This document shows, piece by piece, positions 1 to 5,742 of a stretch of DNA of 20,413 nucleotides. Position 1 is the stretch's first letter. The number at the start of each line of letters is the position of its first letter. Both the position numbers and the translations under genes were made by a program. Location of the stretch: positions 1 to 20,413 of the forward strand of contig PWEU01000067.1 in NCBI GenBank assembly GCA_003554005.1. The letters run 5' to 3'. The notes below the pieces were generated by a model. The model had not been told where the DNA came from and made no database searches. It saw nothing but the letters and a program-made list of their open reading frames with translations. The stretch is from Nitriliruptoraceae bacterium. GTDB taxonomy: Bacteria > Actinomycetota > Nitriliruptoria > Nitriliruptorales > Nitriliruptoraceae.

Positions 1-107
1 ACGATGGGCTGGTCGACCTCGACGGTGTCACCGACCTCGACGAGCCAGGCGGTGATGATGCCTTCCTCGACGGACTCTCCCAGCTGGGGAAGCTCGACCT
101 CGGCCAC
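1..107 (-). CDS. N-terminus of lipoyl-domain E2 acyltransferase (2-oxo acid dehydrogenase complex), partial
   Basis: Only the first 35 codons lie in the window. The reverse strand reads VAEVELPQLGESVEEG, then IITAWLVEVGDTVEVDQPI. This is the start of the biotinyl/lipoyl attachment domain found at the N-terminus of E2 subunits (dihydrolipoamide succinyl- or acetyltransferase); the DKA lysine that carries the lipoate would lie just beyond the window edge. The GTG start at 107-105 is supported by an AGGAG about 8 nt upstream and by alignment with the normal E2 N-terminus. In the family the protein forms the core of pyruvate or 2-oxoglutarate dehydrogenase, moving acyl groups on the swinging lipoyl arm. 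The gene diverges from gcvT. Whether it is sucB-like or pdhC/dlaT-like cannot be decided from 35 residues. Confidence 0.88.
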   Translation of the reverse strand, partial: MAEVELPQLGESVEEGIITAWLVEVGDTVEVDQPI

Positions 108-300
108 GGTATGCGCTCCTGCTCGTCGCCCGACGGGAGCGGCCGCGCGGGCGGGGCGTGAAGATGGCGGCGGTCGATACGCCGCGGTGGTTCGCGCTTC
201 GACGCTAGCGGACGACTCCCGGTCCCGCAGTCGGACCGGTCGATGGCCGCTAGCGTCGTCGGGGCCGGTACGGACAGCGCTGGCGGATCGAGGAACAGCG
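108..300. promoter_or_regulatory. Divergent promoter region between E2 and gcvT with mirrored TAGCGT boxes
   Basis: An 11-bp perfect inverted repeat, GACGCTAGCGG (201-211) and CCGCTAGCGTC (247-257), is separated by 35 bp. Each arm holds a TAGCGT hexamer pointing outward: minus strand 207-202 toward the E2 gene, plus strand 251-256 toward gcvT. TANNNT is the usual actinobacterial -10 form, so I read this as a pair of divergent -10 boxes with near-identical flanks. Predicted transcript starts would be around 195 (minus) and 263 (plus), giving leaders of roughly 88 and 38 nt. No convincing -35 is visible for either. The small palindrome GACCGGTC (234-241) lies between the arms. Alternatively, the repeat could be a regulator site. 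Confidence 0.5.
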
Positions 301-1416
301 ATGGACGACGCCCTCCGCTCCACCGCGCTGACGGCGCACCACCGCGCTGCCGGCGCCAAGCTCGCCGCCTTCGCCGGGTGGTCGATGCCGATCAGCTTCT
401 CGGGCACCCTCGCCGAGCACCGGGCCGTACGTGAGGACGTCGGGGTCTTCGACGTCTCCCACCTCGGTACGGTCTGGATCGAGGGGCCCGACGCCGCCGA
501 GGTGGTGGGTCGGGCCTTCACCAACGACCCGGCGCGGCTGACCGACGGCAGCTCGCAGTACACGTTGTGCTGCGACGAGGATGGTGGGGTCGTCGACGAC
601 CTGATCGTCTACCGCCTGGTGGCAGAGCGGTTCGTCGCCGTCCCCAACGCGGCCAACACCGCAGGCGTCGTCGCCGCGCTCACCGCCGCCGCCCAGGGCC
701 GGGCTGCGCGGGTCGCCGACGCCTCCACCGACCTCGCGGTGCTGGCGGTCCAGGGCCCTCGCTCCCTCGAGGTGACCGACCAGGTGCTCGCGACGCTCGG
801 GGCCGCGGGCAGCCCGGCGACGGCCCCCGAGCCCCTCGGCGTGGTCACCGTCGAGGTCCGGGGTGCTGCGCTCCTGCTGTGCCGTACGGGCTACACCGGC
901 GAGCGGGGGGTGGAGCTGTTGGTCCCCGGCGAGCTGGCGGCACCGGTGTGGGAGGGACTCGGCGCGGCCGGTGCGCTCGCCTGTGGGCTCGGCGCGCGTG
1001 ACACCCTGCGGCTCGAGATGGGGTACCCGCTGCACGGCAACGAGCTGTCGACGTCCCGCACCCCCTACGAGGCGCGACTCGGGTGGGCGGTGCGGCTCGA
1101 CCGTGGGGCCTTCCGCGGGCAGGAGGCCCTGGGGGCGGCCAAGCAGGCGGGACCGACCCAGCGGCTGTGGGGGCTGGTCGCCGAGGGACGGCGTCCGGCC
1201 CGCGCCGGTCTGGCGGTGCGACGTCCCGGTACCGACGAGGTGGTGGGCGCGACCACCTCGGGGTCGCTGTCGCCGACGCTCGGCGTCCCGATCGCTCTGG
1301 CCTACCTCGACGCCGATCTCGGCCCGGGGACGCAGGTGGAGCTCGATGTGCGGGGCCACCCCACGCTCGCCGAGGTGGTCCGGCCGCCCTTCGTGGTGCG
1401 CGATCCGAAGGCGTGA
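301..1416 (+). CDS. gcvT: Aminomethyltransferase, glycine cleavage system T protein
   Basis: A 371-aa protein of normal GcvT length. In the glycine cleavage system the T protein takes the aminomethyl group from lipoylated H protein and, with tetrahydrofolate, gives 5,10-methylene-THF and ammonia. Visible family features are the N-terminal FAGWSMPISFSG and VGVFDVSHLG segments, the EDGGVVDDLIVYR stretch containing the aspartate pair D99/D100 (position of the catalytic Asp), the NAAN motif near residue 116, the CRTGYTGERG motif and the LRLEMGYPLHGNEL motif. The frame stays open upstream to the window start, but the ATG at 301 has GAGGA 7 nt before it and begins exactly where GcvT proteins begin. 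No gcvH or gcvP is in the window, so the partners must be encoded elsewhere. The E2 neighbour also uses lipoate chemistry. Confidence 0.94.
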   Translation: MDDALRSTALTAHHRAAGAKLAAFAGWSMPISFSGTLAEHRAVREDVGVFDVSHLGTVWIEGPDAAEVVGRAFTNDPARLTDGSSQYTLCCDEDGGVVDDLIVYRLVAERFVAVPNAANTAGVVAALTAAAQGRAARVADASTDLAVLAVQGPRSLEVTDQVLATLGAAGSPATAPEPLGVVTVEVRGAALLLCRTGYTGERGVELLVPGELAAPVWEGLGAAGALACGLGARDTLRLEMGYPLHGNELSTSRTPYEARLGWAVRLDRGAFRGQEALGAAKQAGPTQRLWGLVAEGRRPARAGLAVRRPGTDEVVGATTSGSLSPTLGVPIALAYLDADLGPGTQVELDVRGHPTLAEVVRPPFVVRDPKA

Positions 1417-1458
1417 ACTGCGACGGCTCCGGGGTCACTCGGGGCGGGAGGAGCGGCG

Positions 1459-1722
1459 GTGCTCGAGCAACCCGAACGCGAGCAGCAGCGGGTGGTGGTG
1501 ATCGCCTCCGACCAGGCCCAGGCCGATCTGCTGGTCGCGACCCTGCAGGCCAGCGGTATCCCGGCCGCGGCCACGATCACCACGGTCCGGCTCGGGCACG
1601 AGTGGGTCCAGGGGCACGCCGTCAGCGTGACCGCGGCCGACGAGGGCCTCGCGCTGGCGCTGCTGCGTGACCTGGGTGCGCCACCCCCGCCGTCCGCCGA
1701 CGGCGATCCGCCAGCCCGCTAG
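1459..1722 (+). CDS. Small DUF2007-like protein (putative signal-transducing family)
   Basis: 87 aa, GTG start with a strong GGGAGGAG 5-6 nt upstream. After a short polar N-terminus the sequence reads VVVIASDQAQADLLVATLQASGIPA, then a short variable segment, a VSVTAADEGLALALLRDLG helix and a Pro-rich tail. A beta strand, an A/L-rich helix that ends in SGIPA, then a strand and an ADEGxAxxLL helix is the pattern of the short DUF2007 ferredoxin-like fold, whose function is unknown. The gene lies 42 nt after gcvT on the same strand, so co-transcription is likely. The family call rests on pattern only; no catalytic residue is visible. Confidence 0.72.
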   Translation: MLEQPEREQQRVVVIASDQAQADLLVATLQASGIPAAATITTVRLGHEWVQGHAVSVTAADEGLALALLRDLGAPPPPSADGDPPAR

Positions 1723-1725
1723 CGT
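1720..1725 (+). promoter_or_regulatory. Probable -10 box (TAGCGT) of the glycerate kinase gene
   Basis: TAGCGT overlaps the TAG stop of the preceding small gene and lies 56 bp upstream of the kinase start codon. The same hexamer precedes gcvT and the gene at 5142. No clear -35 is seen. Confidence 0.4.
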
Positions 1726-1781
1726 CGGGAGCGCCGGCGGCGACGGGCGTCGGTGAGCGGATCCAGCAGGAGGGACACACG

Positions 1782-2873
1782 GTGCGCGTGGTGGTCGCCC
1801 CCGACGGGTTCAAGGGCACCCTCACCGCGCCCGAGGCCGCGGCGGCGATCGCTGAGGGGTGGCGGCGGGCACGACCGGGTGACGAGGTGGTGCTGCGCCC
1901 CCTGGCCGACGGTGGCGACAGCCTGTGCGAGGTGGTCGCGACCGACGAGGATCGCTGGCTGGACGTCGAGGTGGTCGGGCCGCTGGGCCGGCCGGTCACC
2001 GCTGGCTTCCTGCTCCGCCCCGACGGCAGCGCCGTGGTCGCCTCGGCGGCGGCCTGCGGGCTCGACCTGGTGCCGGAGGCGGAGCGTGACCCCCTGCGCA
2101 CCACCACCTACGGCGTGGGGCAGCTCCTGCTCGCGGCGGTGGACGCGGGCGCGCGCCGGATCCTCCTCGGGCTCGGGGGCAGCGCCACGGTCGATGCTGG
2201 CCTGGGGGCGCTAACCGCCCTGGGCTTCCGGCTACGGGTCGCCGACGGGTCGGGGCTGAAGATCGGCGGCGGTGAGCTGCACCGCCTCGCGACGATCGAA
2301 CGCACCTGGATGCCCGACCTCGGGACGGTCACGGTCGAACTGCTGTCCGACGTGACGACACCGCTGCCGCGGGCCGCCGAGGTGTTCGGTCCCCAGAAGG
2401 GGGCGAGCCCCGCGCAGGTGGTGCAGCTGACGGCGGCGCTCGACCACGTCGCCGACGTGGTCGAGCGGGATCTGACCGGTGGCGTGCAGCTACGGGACGA
2501 GGCCGGCACCGGTGCGGCCGGGGGGCTGGGCTACGGGCTGGCAGCGGGCATCGGGGCCAGCTTCACCCCGGGGGCGGCCCGGGTGGCCGAGCTGGTCGGT
2601 CTCGCCGCCGTGCTCGAGGACGCCGACGCGATCGTCACCGGCGAGGGACGGCTGGACGCCACCTCGATGGAGGGCAAGGTCGTCGGACACGTGGTGGAGC
2701 AGGCCGCGGATCGTGACCTGCCCGTGCTGGTGGTCGCCGGGCAGGTCGACGGGTCCAGCGACGACCGGCTGGCCGGCACCGAGGCGGCAGCCCCCGCGGG
2801 CCCCGGAGCTGACCCGTCCGCCGAGGTGGCCGCGGCGGCCGAGCGCCTCGCGGCCCGATGGGCGTGCACCTGA
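1782..2873 (+). CDS. glxK: Glycerate kinase (GlxK/GarK family)
   Basis: 363 aa, within the normal range of this family. Glycerate kinases of this type phosphorylate D-glycerate, usually to 2-phosphoglycerate, in the cytoplasm. The N-terminus MRVVVAPDGFKGTLTAPEAA is the family signature (APDSFKGSL type). Also present are RPLADGGDSLCEVV, the glycine-rich ILLGLGGSATVDAGLGALTALGF segment, FGPQKGA, GTGAAGGLGYGL, and VTGEGRLDATSMEGKVVGHV near the C-terminus. The GTG start has AGGAGGG 7 nt upstream. The end is trimmed a little and rich in Ala and Pro. In M. tuberculosis, as I recall, a glycerate-kinase homologue also sits next to the HesB-type Fe-S gene, so the order is conserved. Whether the product is 2- or 3-phosphoglycerate is not visible. 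Confidence 0.92.
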   Translation: MRVVVAPDGFKGTLTAPEAAAAIAEGWRRARPGDEVVLRPLADGGDSLCEVVATDEDRWLDVEVVGPLGRPVTAGFLLRPDGSAVVASAAACGLDLVPEAERDPLRTTTYGVGQLLLAAVDAGARRILLGLGGSATVDAGLGALTALGFRLRVADGSGLKIGGGELHRLATIERTWMPDLGTVTVELLSDVTTPLPRAAEVFGPQKGASPAQVVQLTAALDHVADVVERDLTGGVQLRDEAGTGAAGGLGYGLAAGIGASFTPGAARVAELVGLAAVLEDADAIVTGEGRLDATSMEGKVVGHVVEQAADRDLPVLVVAGQVDGSSDDRLAGTEAAAPAGPGADPSAEVAAAAERLAARWACT

Positions 2874-2893
2874 CCCGAGCCGCCGCCGGGGCG

Positions 2894-2909
2894 GGGGGAC
2901 ACGTCCCCC
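2894..2909 (+). terminator. GC hairpin after the glycerate kinase gene
   Basis: GGGGGA (2894-2899), loop CACG, TCCCCC (2904-2909), starting 20 nt after the kinase stop. It is a short perfect stem without a T-tract, so it may be only an attenuating hairpin. Confidence 0.35.
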
Positions 2910-2945
2910 GCGGGGCCACCCCCTGGCCGGCGGTGGTGCTCTCGC

Positions 2946-2951
2946 TACACT
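2946..2951 (+). promoter_or_regulatory. Probable -10 box (TACACT) of the Fe-S carrier gene
   Basis: TACACT fits the TANNNT consensus and lies 73 bp before the GTG at 3025, downstream of the hairpin at 2894-2909. This would let the Fe-S gene be transcribed separately from the kinase. The -35 region is weak. Confidence 0.45.
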
Positions 2952-3024
2952 CGCGGCGTCACGAACCCGTGGTGCCCGCCCACGCTGCGGCCGGCACCCA
3001 CCGCCGAGCACCGAGGAGCCCGCC

Positions 3025-3399
3025 GTGAGCGCCGAGACGACCGTGGACACCGGGGCCACCGACACCGACAGCGTCATCACGCTGACCGAGACCGCCGCCG
3101 AGAAGGTGCGCAGCTTCATCTCGGACCAGCCGGACCTCGACGACATCGCCCTGCGCGTCGCCGTGCAGGCGGGTGGCTGCGCGGGGTTCCGCTACGCGCT
3201 GTTCTTCGATGACCGCCAACTCGACGGTGACCTCGAGGAGACCCAGCACGGCATCACGATCCGTATCGACCAGATGTCGACCCCCTACCTGGGCGGCTCC
3301 GTGATCGACTGGAAGGAGTCGCTGGAGGCCTCGGGCTTCTCCATCGAGAACCCCAACTCCAGCGGCTCGTGCGCGTGCGGAGACAGCGCGACCTTCTGA
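3025..3399 (+). CDS. erpA: A-type iron-sulfur cluster carrier (HesB/IscA/ErpA family)
   Basis: 124 aa. A-type carriers bind a [2Fe-2S] or [4Fe-4S] cluster, or iron, and hand it to apoproteins. The three conserved ligands are visible: C52 in QAGGCAGFRY, and C116 and C118 in the C-terminal SGSCACGDS. Between them lie the expected segments IRIDQMSTPYLGGSVIDWKES and GFSIENPNSSG. The reading frame runs on far upstream, but that part overlaps the kinase in another frame; GTG 3025 has GAGGAG 6-7 nt before it and gives a normal N-terminus with a short acidic/Thr-rich leader. The function fits the lipoate-linked neighbours, since lipoyl synthase is a Fe-S enzyme, but that link is inference. The symbol erpA is chosen over iscA because no isc operon is nearby. 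Confidence 0.92.
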   Translation: MSAETTVDTGATDTDSVITLTETAAEKVRSFISDQPDLDDIALRVAVQAGGCAGFRYALFFDDRQLDGDLEETQHGITIRIDQMSTPYLGGSVIDWKESLEASGFSIENPNSSGSCACGDSATF

Positions 3400-3416
3400 G
3401 CCGGACGGCTCCTGTC

Positions 3417-3444
3417 GACGGTGCACCCGTGCGGGTGCGCCGTC
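3417..3444. terminator. Bidirectional hairpin terminator between convergent genes
   Basis: GACGGTGCACCC (3417-3428), loop GTGC (3429-3432), GGGTGCGCCGTC (3433-3444). This is a 12-bp stem with one G-U pair and a 4-nt loop. It lies between the end of the Fe-S carrier gene (3399, plus) and the end of the NicO gene (3476, minus), the right place for a shared terminator. It has no T-tract, as is common in high-GC actinobacteria. Confidence 0.7.
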
Positions 3445-3475
3445 GTGCCATGTCGCTCCCTGACCGCCCAGCTCC

Positions 3476-4264
3476 TCAGCCCACCACGGCAGCCACGAGC
3501 AGCACGGTCCCGCCGGCCGTGACCGCCAGGGCGCTCAAGAGGGGCAGCGCCGCTGTGAGCCGCCGCAGCCACGGGCGGGAGCCGGCCCGGTCCACGGCCG
3601 CCCGCCCCTGCAGGACGAGCAGCCCGATCGCGGTCAGGGTGGCGGCGAGCCCGAGGCCGAAGGTGAGCACCAGCAGTACCCCGAGGAAGGGCCGGCCCAG
3701 CGCCAGGGCCGTGAGCAGGACGATGACCGCCGCGGGGCTCGGGAGCAGGCCGCCGGCGGTGGCGATGGCGGCGATGCCGGTCCGTGACAGCGGCGGCACC
3801 GCATCGCTCGGGTGGTGGTGGTCGTGGTCGTGGCCCGGCTGCCGCGTGCGACGGTGGGCACGGCGCAGCATCGTCAGGCCGACGACGAGCACGGCGCCGG
3901 CCGCGCCGATGCGGATCACGCTCTCCACGGCGGGCCCGACCGCTGCGCGCTGCGTGGTGGCCAGGACCACCCCGACCAGTAGCACCGACACGGTGTGCAT
4001 CGTGGCGACCAGCACCCCGAGGGCCAGCGCATCCCGGGCTCTCCCGCGGCCTCCCAGCAGGTAGGCGCCGACCAGGGCCTTGCCGTGTCCCGGCCCGAGG
4101 GCGTGGAGGGCGCCGATGCCGGCGGTGAGCAGCGCGCCCAGCCACAGCCACAGTTGGCCGGCGAGGACGCGGTCGACGATCTCGACCAGGCCCCGCTCCA
4201 GGGCCGGGTCGTCACCGAAGGGCACGCGGCTCGCCACCCCGACGAGCGCGGGGACGAGGCTCAC
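3476..4264 (-). CDS. NicO-family nickel/cobalt transporter
   Basis: 262 aa, polytopic. After a short N-terminus (SLVPALVGVASRVPFGDD) come about six hydrophobic segments. Family marks are HALGPGHGKALVGAYLLGG (residues 54-72, the HX-GPGHGK motif of NicO/RcnA proteins), a second histidine in ATMHTVSVLLVG (H90), a His/Asp-rich cytoplasmic loop GHDHDHHH (144-151) that would bind metal, and GGLLPSPAAVIVLLTALALG. The family moves Ni2+ or Co2+ across the cytoplasmic membrane; RcnA members export it, and others are proposed importers. The GTG start overlaps the TGA of the upstream gene by 4 nt (GTGA at 4264-4261), implying translational coupling to its membrane-anchored partner. Direction of transport cannot be read from the sequence. 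Confidence 0.86.
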   Translation of the reverse strand: MSLVPALVGVASRVPFGDDPALERGLVEIVDRVLAGQLWLWLGALLTAGIGALHALGPGHGKALVGAYLLGGRGRARDALALGVLVATMHTVSVLLVGVVLATTQRAAVGPAVESVIRIGAAGAVLVVGLTMLRRAHRRTRQPGHDHDHHHPSDAVPPLSRTGIAAIATAGGLLPSPAAVIVLLTALALGRPFLGVLLVLTFGLGLAATLTAIGLLVLQGRAAVDRAGSRPWLRRLTAALPLLSALAVTAGGTVLLVAAVVG

Positions 4265-5001
4265 GTGCGCCCCGGATCGGGATCGTGCCCGGTGGCCGCC
4301 GGCCGGTCGGGGCGTCGCGACCACAGGTGCGTGAGCGCCATGGCGGCCGCCAGGAGGATCGCTGCAGCCCCCAGCAGCACCGGGAGCACGGGCACGCTCC
4401 CGCCGCTGCCCTGGGCGGCACGGAAGTCCCAGGGGTGGGCCGGCTGGGCGGCGGTGTGGACCGCGTACTGCTCGGTGCCGTCGATGCTGAACGTGCGGTA
4501 GCCGGGGTCCCGGTCGTGGAGGAGGCGGATCTCGACGACCGCGGCGGTGACCGGCTCGGGGCACTCGAAGGTGAAGGTGACCCCCTCGGTGATGGGGTCG
4601 GGGGCCGGTCGGGCGGCGCCGGTGCAGGCGGTCCCGTCCTGCAGGATGCGCACCCGGTCCTCGAGGTAGTGCCGGAGCGCGGGATCCCGGCCCATCGCCG
4701 CCACCTCGGCGTCGTCGGGGAGCAGCGCCGGGTCGCCCCCGAACGCGACGTCGAGGTAGGCGAAGGCGGTCGCCTCGGGCCACACCCCGGCCGCGACCGC
4801 CAGGTCGGCGATGTCGTCGGCCGCCGCGGTCCACTGGAGGGTGACGGTGTGTCCGGTGGCGCTGAGGCGGGCCTGTGGGACCTCTCCCGCGGCGTGGGCG
4901 AAGGCCGCGGTCGCCGCCAGCGCCACCGATAGCAGCGCCGCGCACCCCACCACGGCCAGGCGCAGGGGGGTCAGGGAGGTGGCGGCAGGTGACGGGGGCA
5001 C
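4261..5001 (-). CDS. Secreted, C-terminally membrane-anchored protein coupled to NicO transporter
   Basis: 246 aa from GTG 5001, which has GGAG 10 nt upstream; an in-frame GTG at 5031 has no ribosome site and gives a longer n-region. A signal peptide is clear: RLAVVGCAALLSVALAATAAFAHA with cleavage near AFAHA. The extracytoplasmic part is about 150 residues, rich in beta-type segments, with two cysteines (TACTG and FECPEP) that could form a disulfide. A single C-terminal membrane helix (VPVLPVLLGAAAILLAAAMALTHLW) is followed by a basic, Pro-rich tail. I do not recognise the domain. Its position resembles that of the periplasmic partners (DUF1007 type) that accompany NicO permeases in other bacteria, so a metal-binding or accessory role is an inference. 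It is the first gene of a two-gene operon. Confidence 0.75.
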   Translation of the reverse strand: MPPSPAATSLTPLRLAVVGCAALLSVALAATAAFAHAAGEVPQARLSATGHTVTLQWTAAADDIADLAVAAGVWPEATAFAYLDVAFGGDPALLPDDAEVAAMGRDPALRHYLEDRVRILQDGTACTGAARPAPDPITEGVTFTFECPEPVTAAVVEIRLLHDRDPGYRTFSIDGTEQYAVHTAAQPAHPWDFRAAQGSGGSVPVLPVLLGAAAILLAAAMALTHLWSRRPDRPAATGHDPDPGRT

Positions 5002-5056
5002 GGGTGGTCCGCTCCAGGGTCGGTGGGACACAACGGTGGCGGCCCATCAGCGACGT

Positions 5057-5085
5057 AGGGTGACCGCGCGGTCCCGCGGTGTCCA
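5057..5085 (-). promoter_or_regulatory. Possible promoter of the nickel-transport operon, with a 12-bp palindrome
   Basis: Read on the minus strand, TGGACA (5085-5080, 5 of 6 match to TTGACA), a 17-bp spacer, then CACCCT (5062-5057, a weak -10). The spacer holds a perfect 12-bp palindrome, GACCGCGCGGTC (5062-5073), a good place for a repressor. The leader would be about 50 nt. Confidence 0.38.
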
Positions 5086-5103
5086 CACGGGTCGCACACC
5101 CGT

Positions 5104-5109
5104 TAGCGT
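5104..5109 (+). promoter_or_regulatory. Probable -10 box (TAGCGT) of the 182-aa hypothetical gene
   Basis: TAGCGT lies 32 bp before the GTG at 5142, giving a leader of about 25 nt that contains the ribosome site CCAGGAGC. It is identical to the -10 candidates of gcvT and the glycerate kinase gene. Confidence 0.5.
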
Positions 5110-5141
5110 GCGCCGCCGGCGCGACCAGGAGCAACACGGCC

Positions 5142-5690
5142 GTGGACGACGACTCGGGCTGGAACGATCTGCTGCTCCGGCTGTGGTCCGACGATGTCCG
5201 TGACGCCGTCGTGGCGCGCATCGAGGCGGCCTCGGTCGGTCGTCGCGGGTGGCTCGTGCGGGTGTTCGCCGCCCCCGACGCCGTGCGGCGGGAGCTCACC
5301 GAGACCGTCCACGCTCTCGTGCTGGCCGCGATCCGCGACGAGACGGGCGCCGATCTGGACGTGCTCGGCAGCCAGGCGGCATGGGAGTGCTACGAGCAGG
5401 TCTGGGACGAGCTCGCGCGGCGATGGTCCACGGGGGGACGCACCGAGGTGGTCGCGATCGGACGGGAGCCCGAGATCGTACGGTTGCTGGCCGGGCTGCC
5501 GGGGGAGGCCGCCGTGTGCGCCGGGGTCGACGTCCGTGCGGACGGCACGGCCGATCCGCTGTGGCTCAGAGGTCGGCTGCGCGTCGACACCGACGGGCTG
5601 CGGGCCTACCTGCGGCTCGACGGAGGCCAGGCGCCCACGGCGGTGCACGGTGCGATCCACGCGATCCTCCGGGTGCTCGATCGCGGGTGA
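5142..5690 (+). CDS. Hypothetical protein, 182 aa
   Basis: GTG start with AGGAG about 8 nt upstream. The translation (WNDLLLRLWSDDVRDAVVARIEAA at the start, then VRRELTETVHALVLAAIRDETGADLDVLGS, a charged middle, and a C-terminal IHAILRVLDRG helix) looks like a soluble, mostly helical protein with acidic character. No signal peptide, membrane helix or metal motif is seen. I do not recognise a family. The uneven codon third-position pattern typical of coding sequence here, the ribosome site and the good promoter candidate support a real gene. It diverges from the nickel operon and converges on the Usp gene. Confidence 0.75.
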   Translation: MDDDSGWNDLLLRLWSDDVRDAVVARIEAASVGRRGWLVRVFAAPDAVRRELTETVHALVLAAIRDETGADLDVLGSQAAWECYEQVWDELARRWSTGGRTEVVAIGREPEIVRLLAGLPGEAAVCAGVDVRADGTADPLWLRGRLRVDTDGLRAYLRLDGGQAPTAVHGAIHAILRVLDRG

Positions 5691-5692
5691 GC

Positions 5693-5742
5693 GTCCCGGT
5701 GCAGCGGCGGCGTTGGACCTCGTTCGTGCGGGTCACCGGGAC
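5693..5742. terminator. Possible bidirectional terminator between convergent genes
   Basis: GTCCCGGTG (5693-5701) and CACCGGGAC (5734-5742) are a perfect 9-bp inverted repeat around a 32-nt loop. It spans the whole gap between the two convergent genes and covers the stop of the minus-strand Usp gene. The long loop and missing T-tract keep confidence low. Confidence 0.33.

Noticed and set aside
4..300. N-terminal extension of gcvT to position 4
   Set aside because: It overlaps the E2 gene and the divergent promoter; ATG 301 has a ribosome site and the correct GcvT start.
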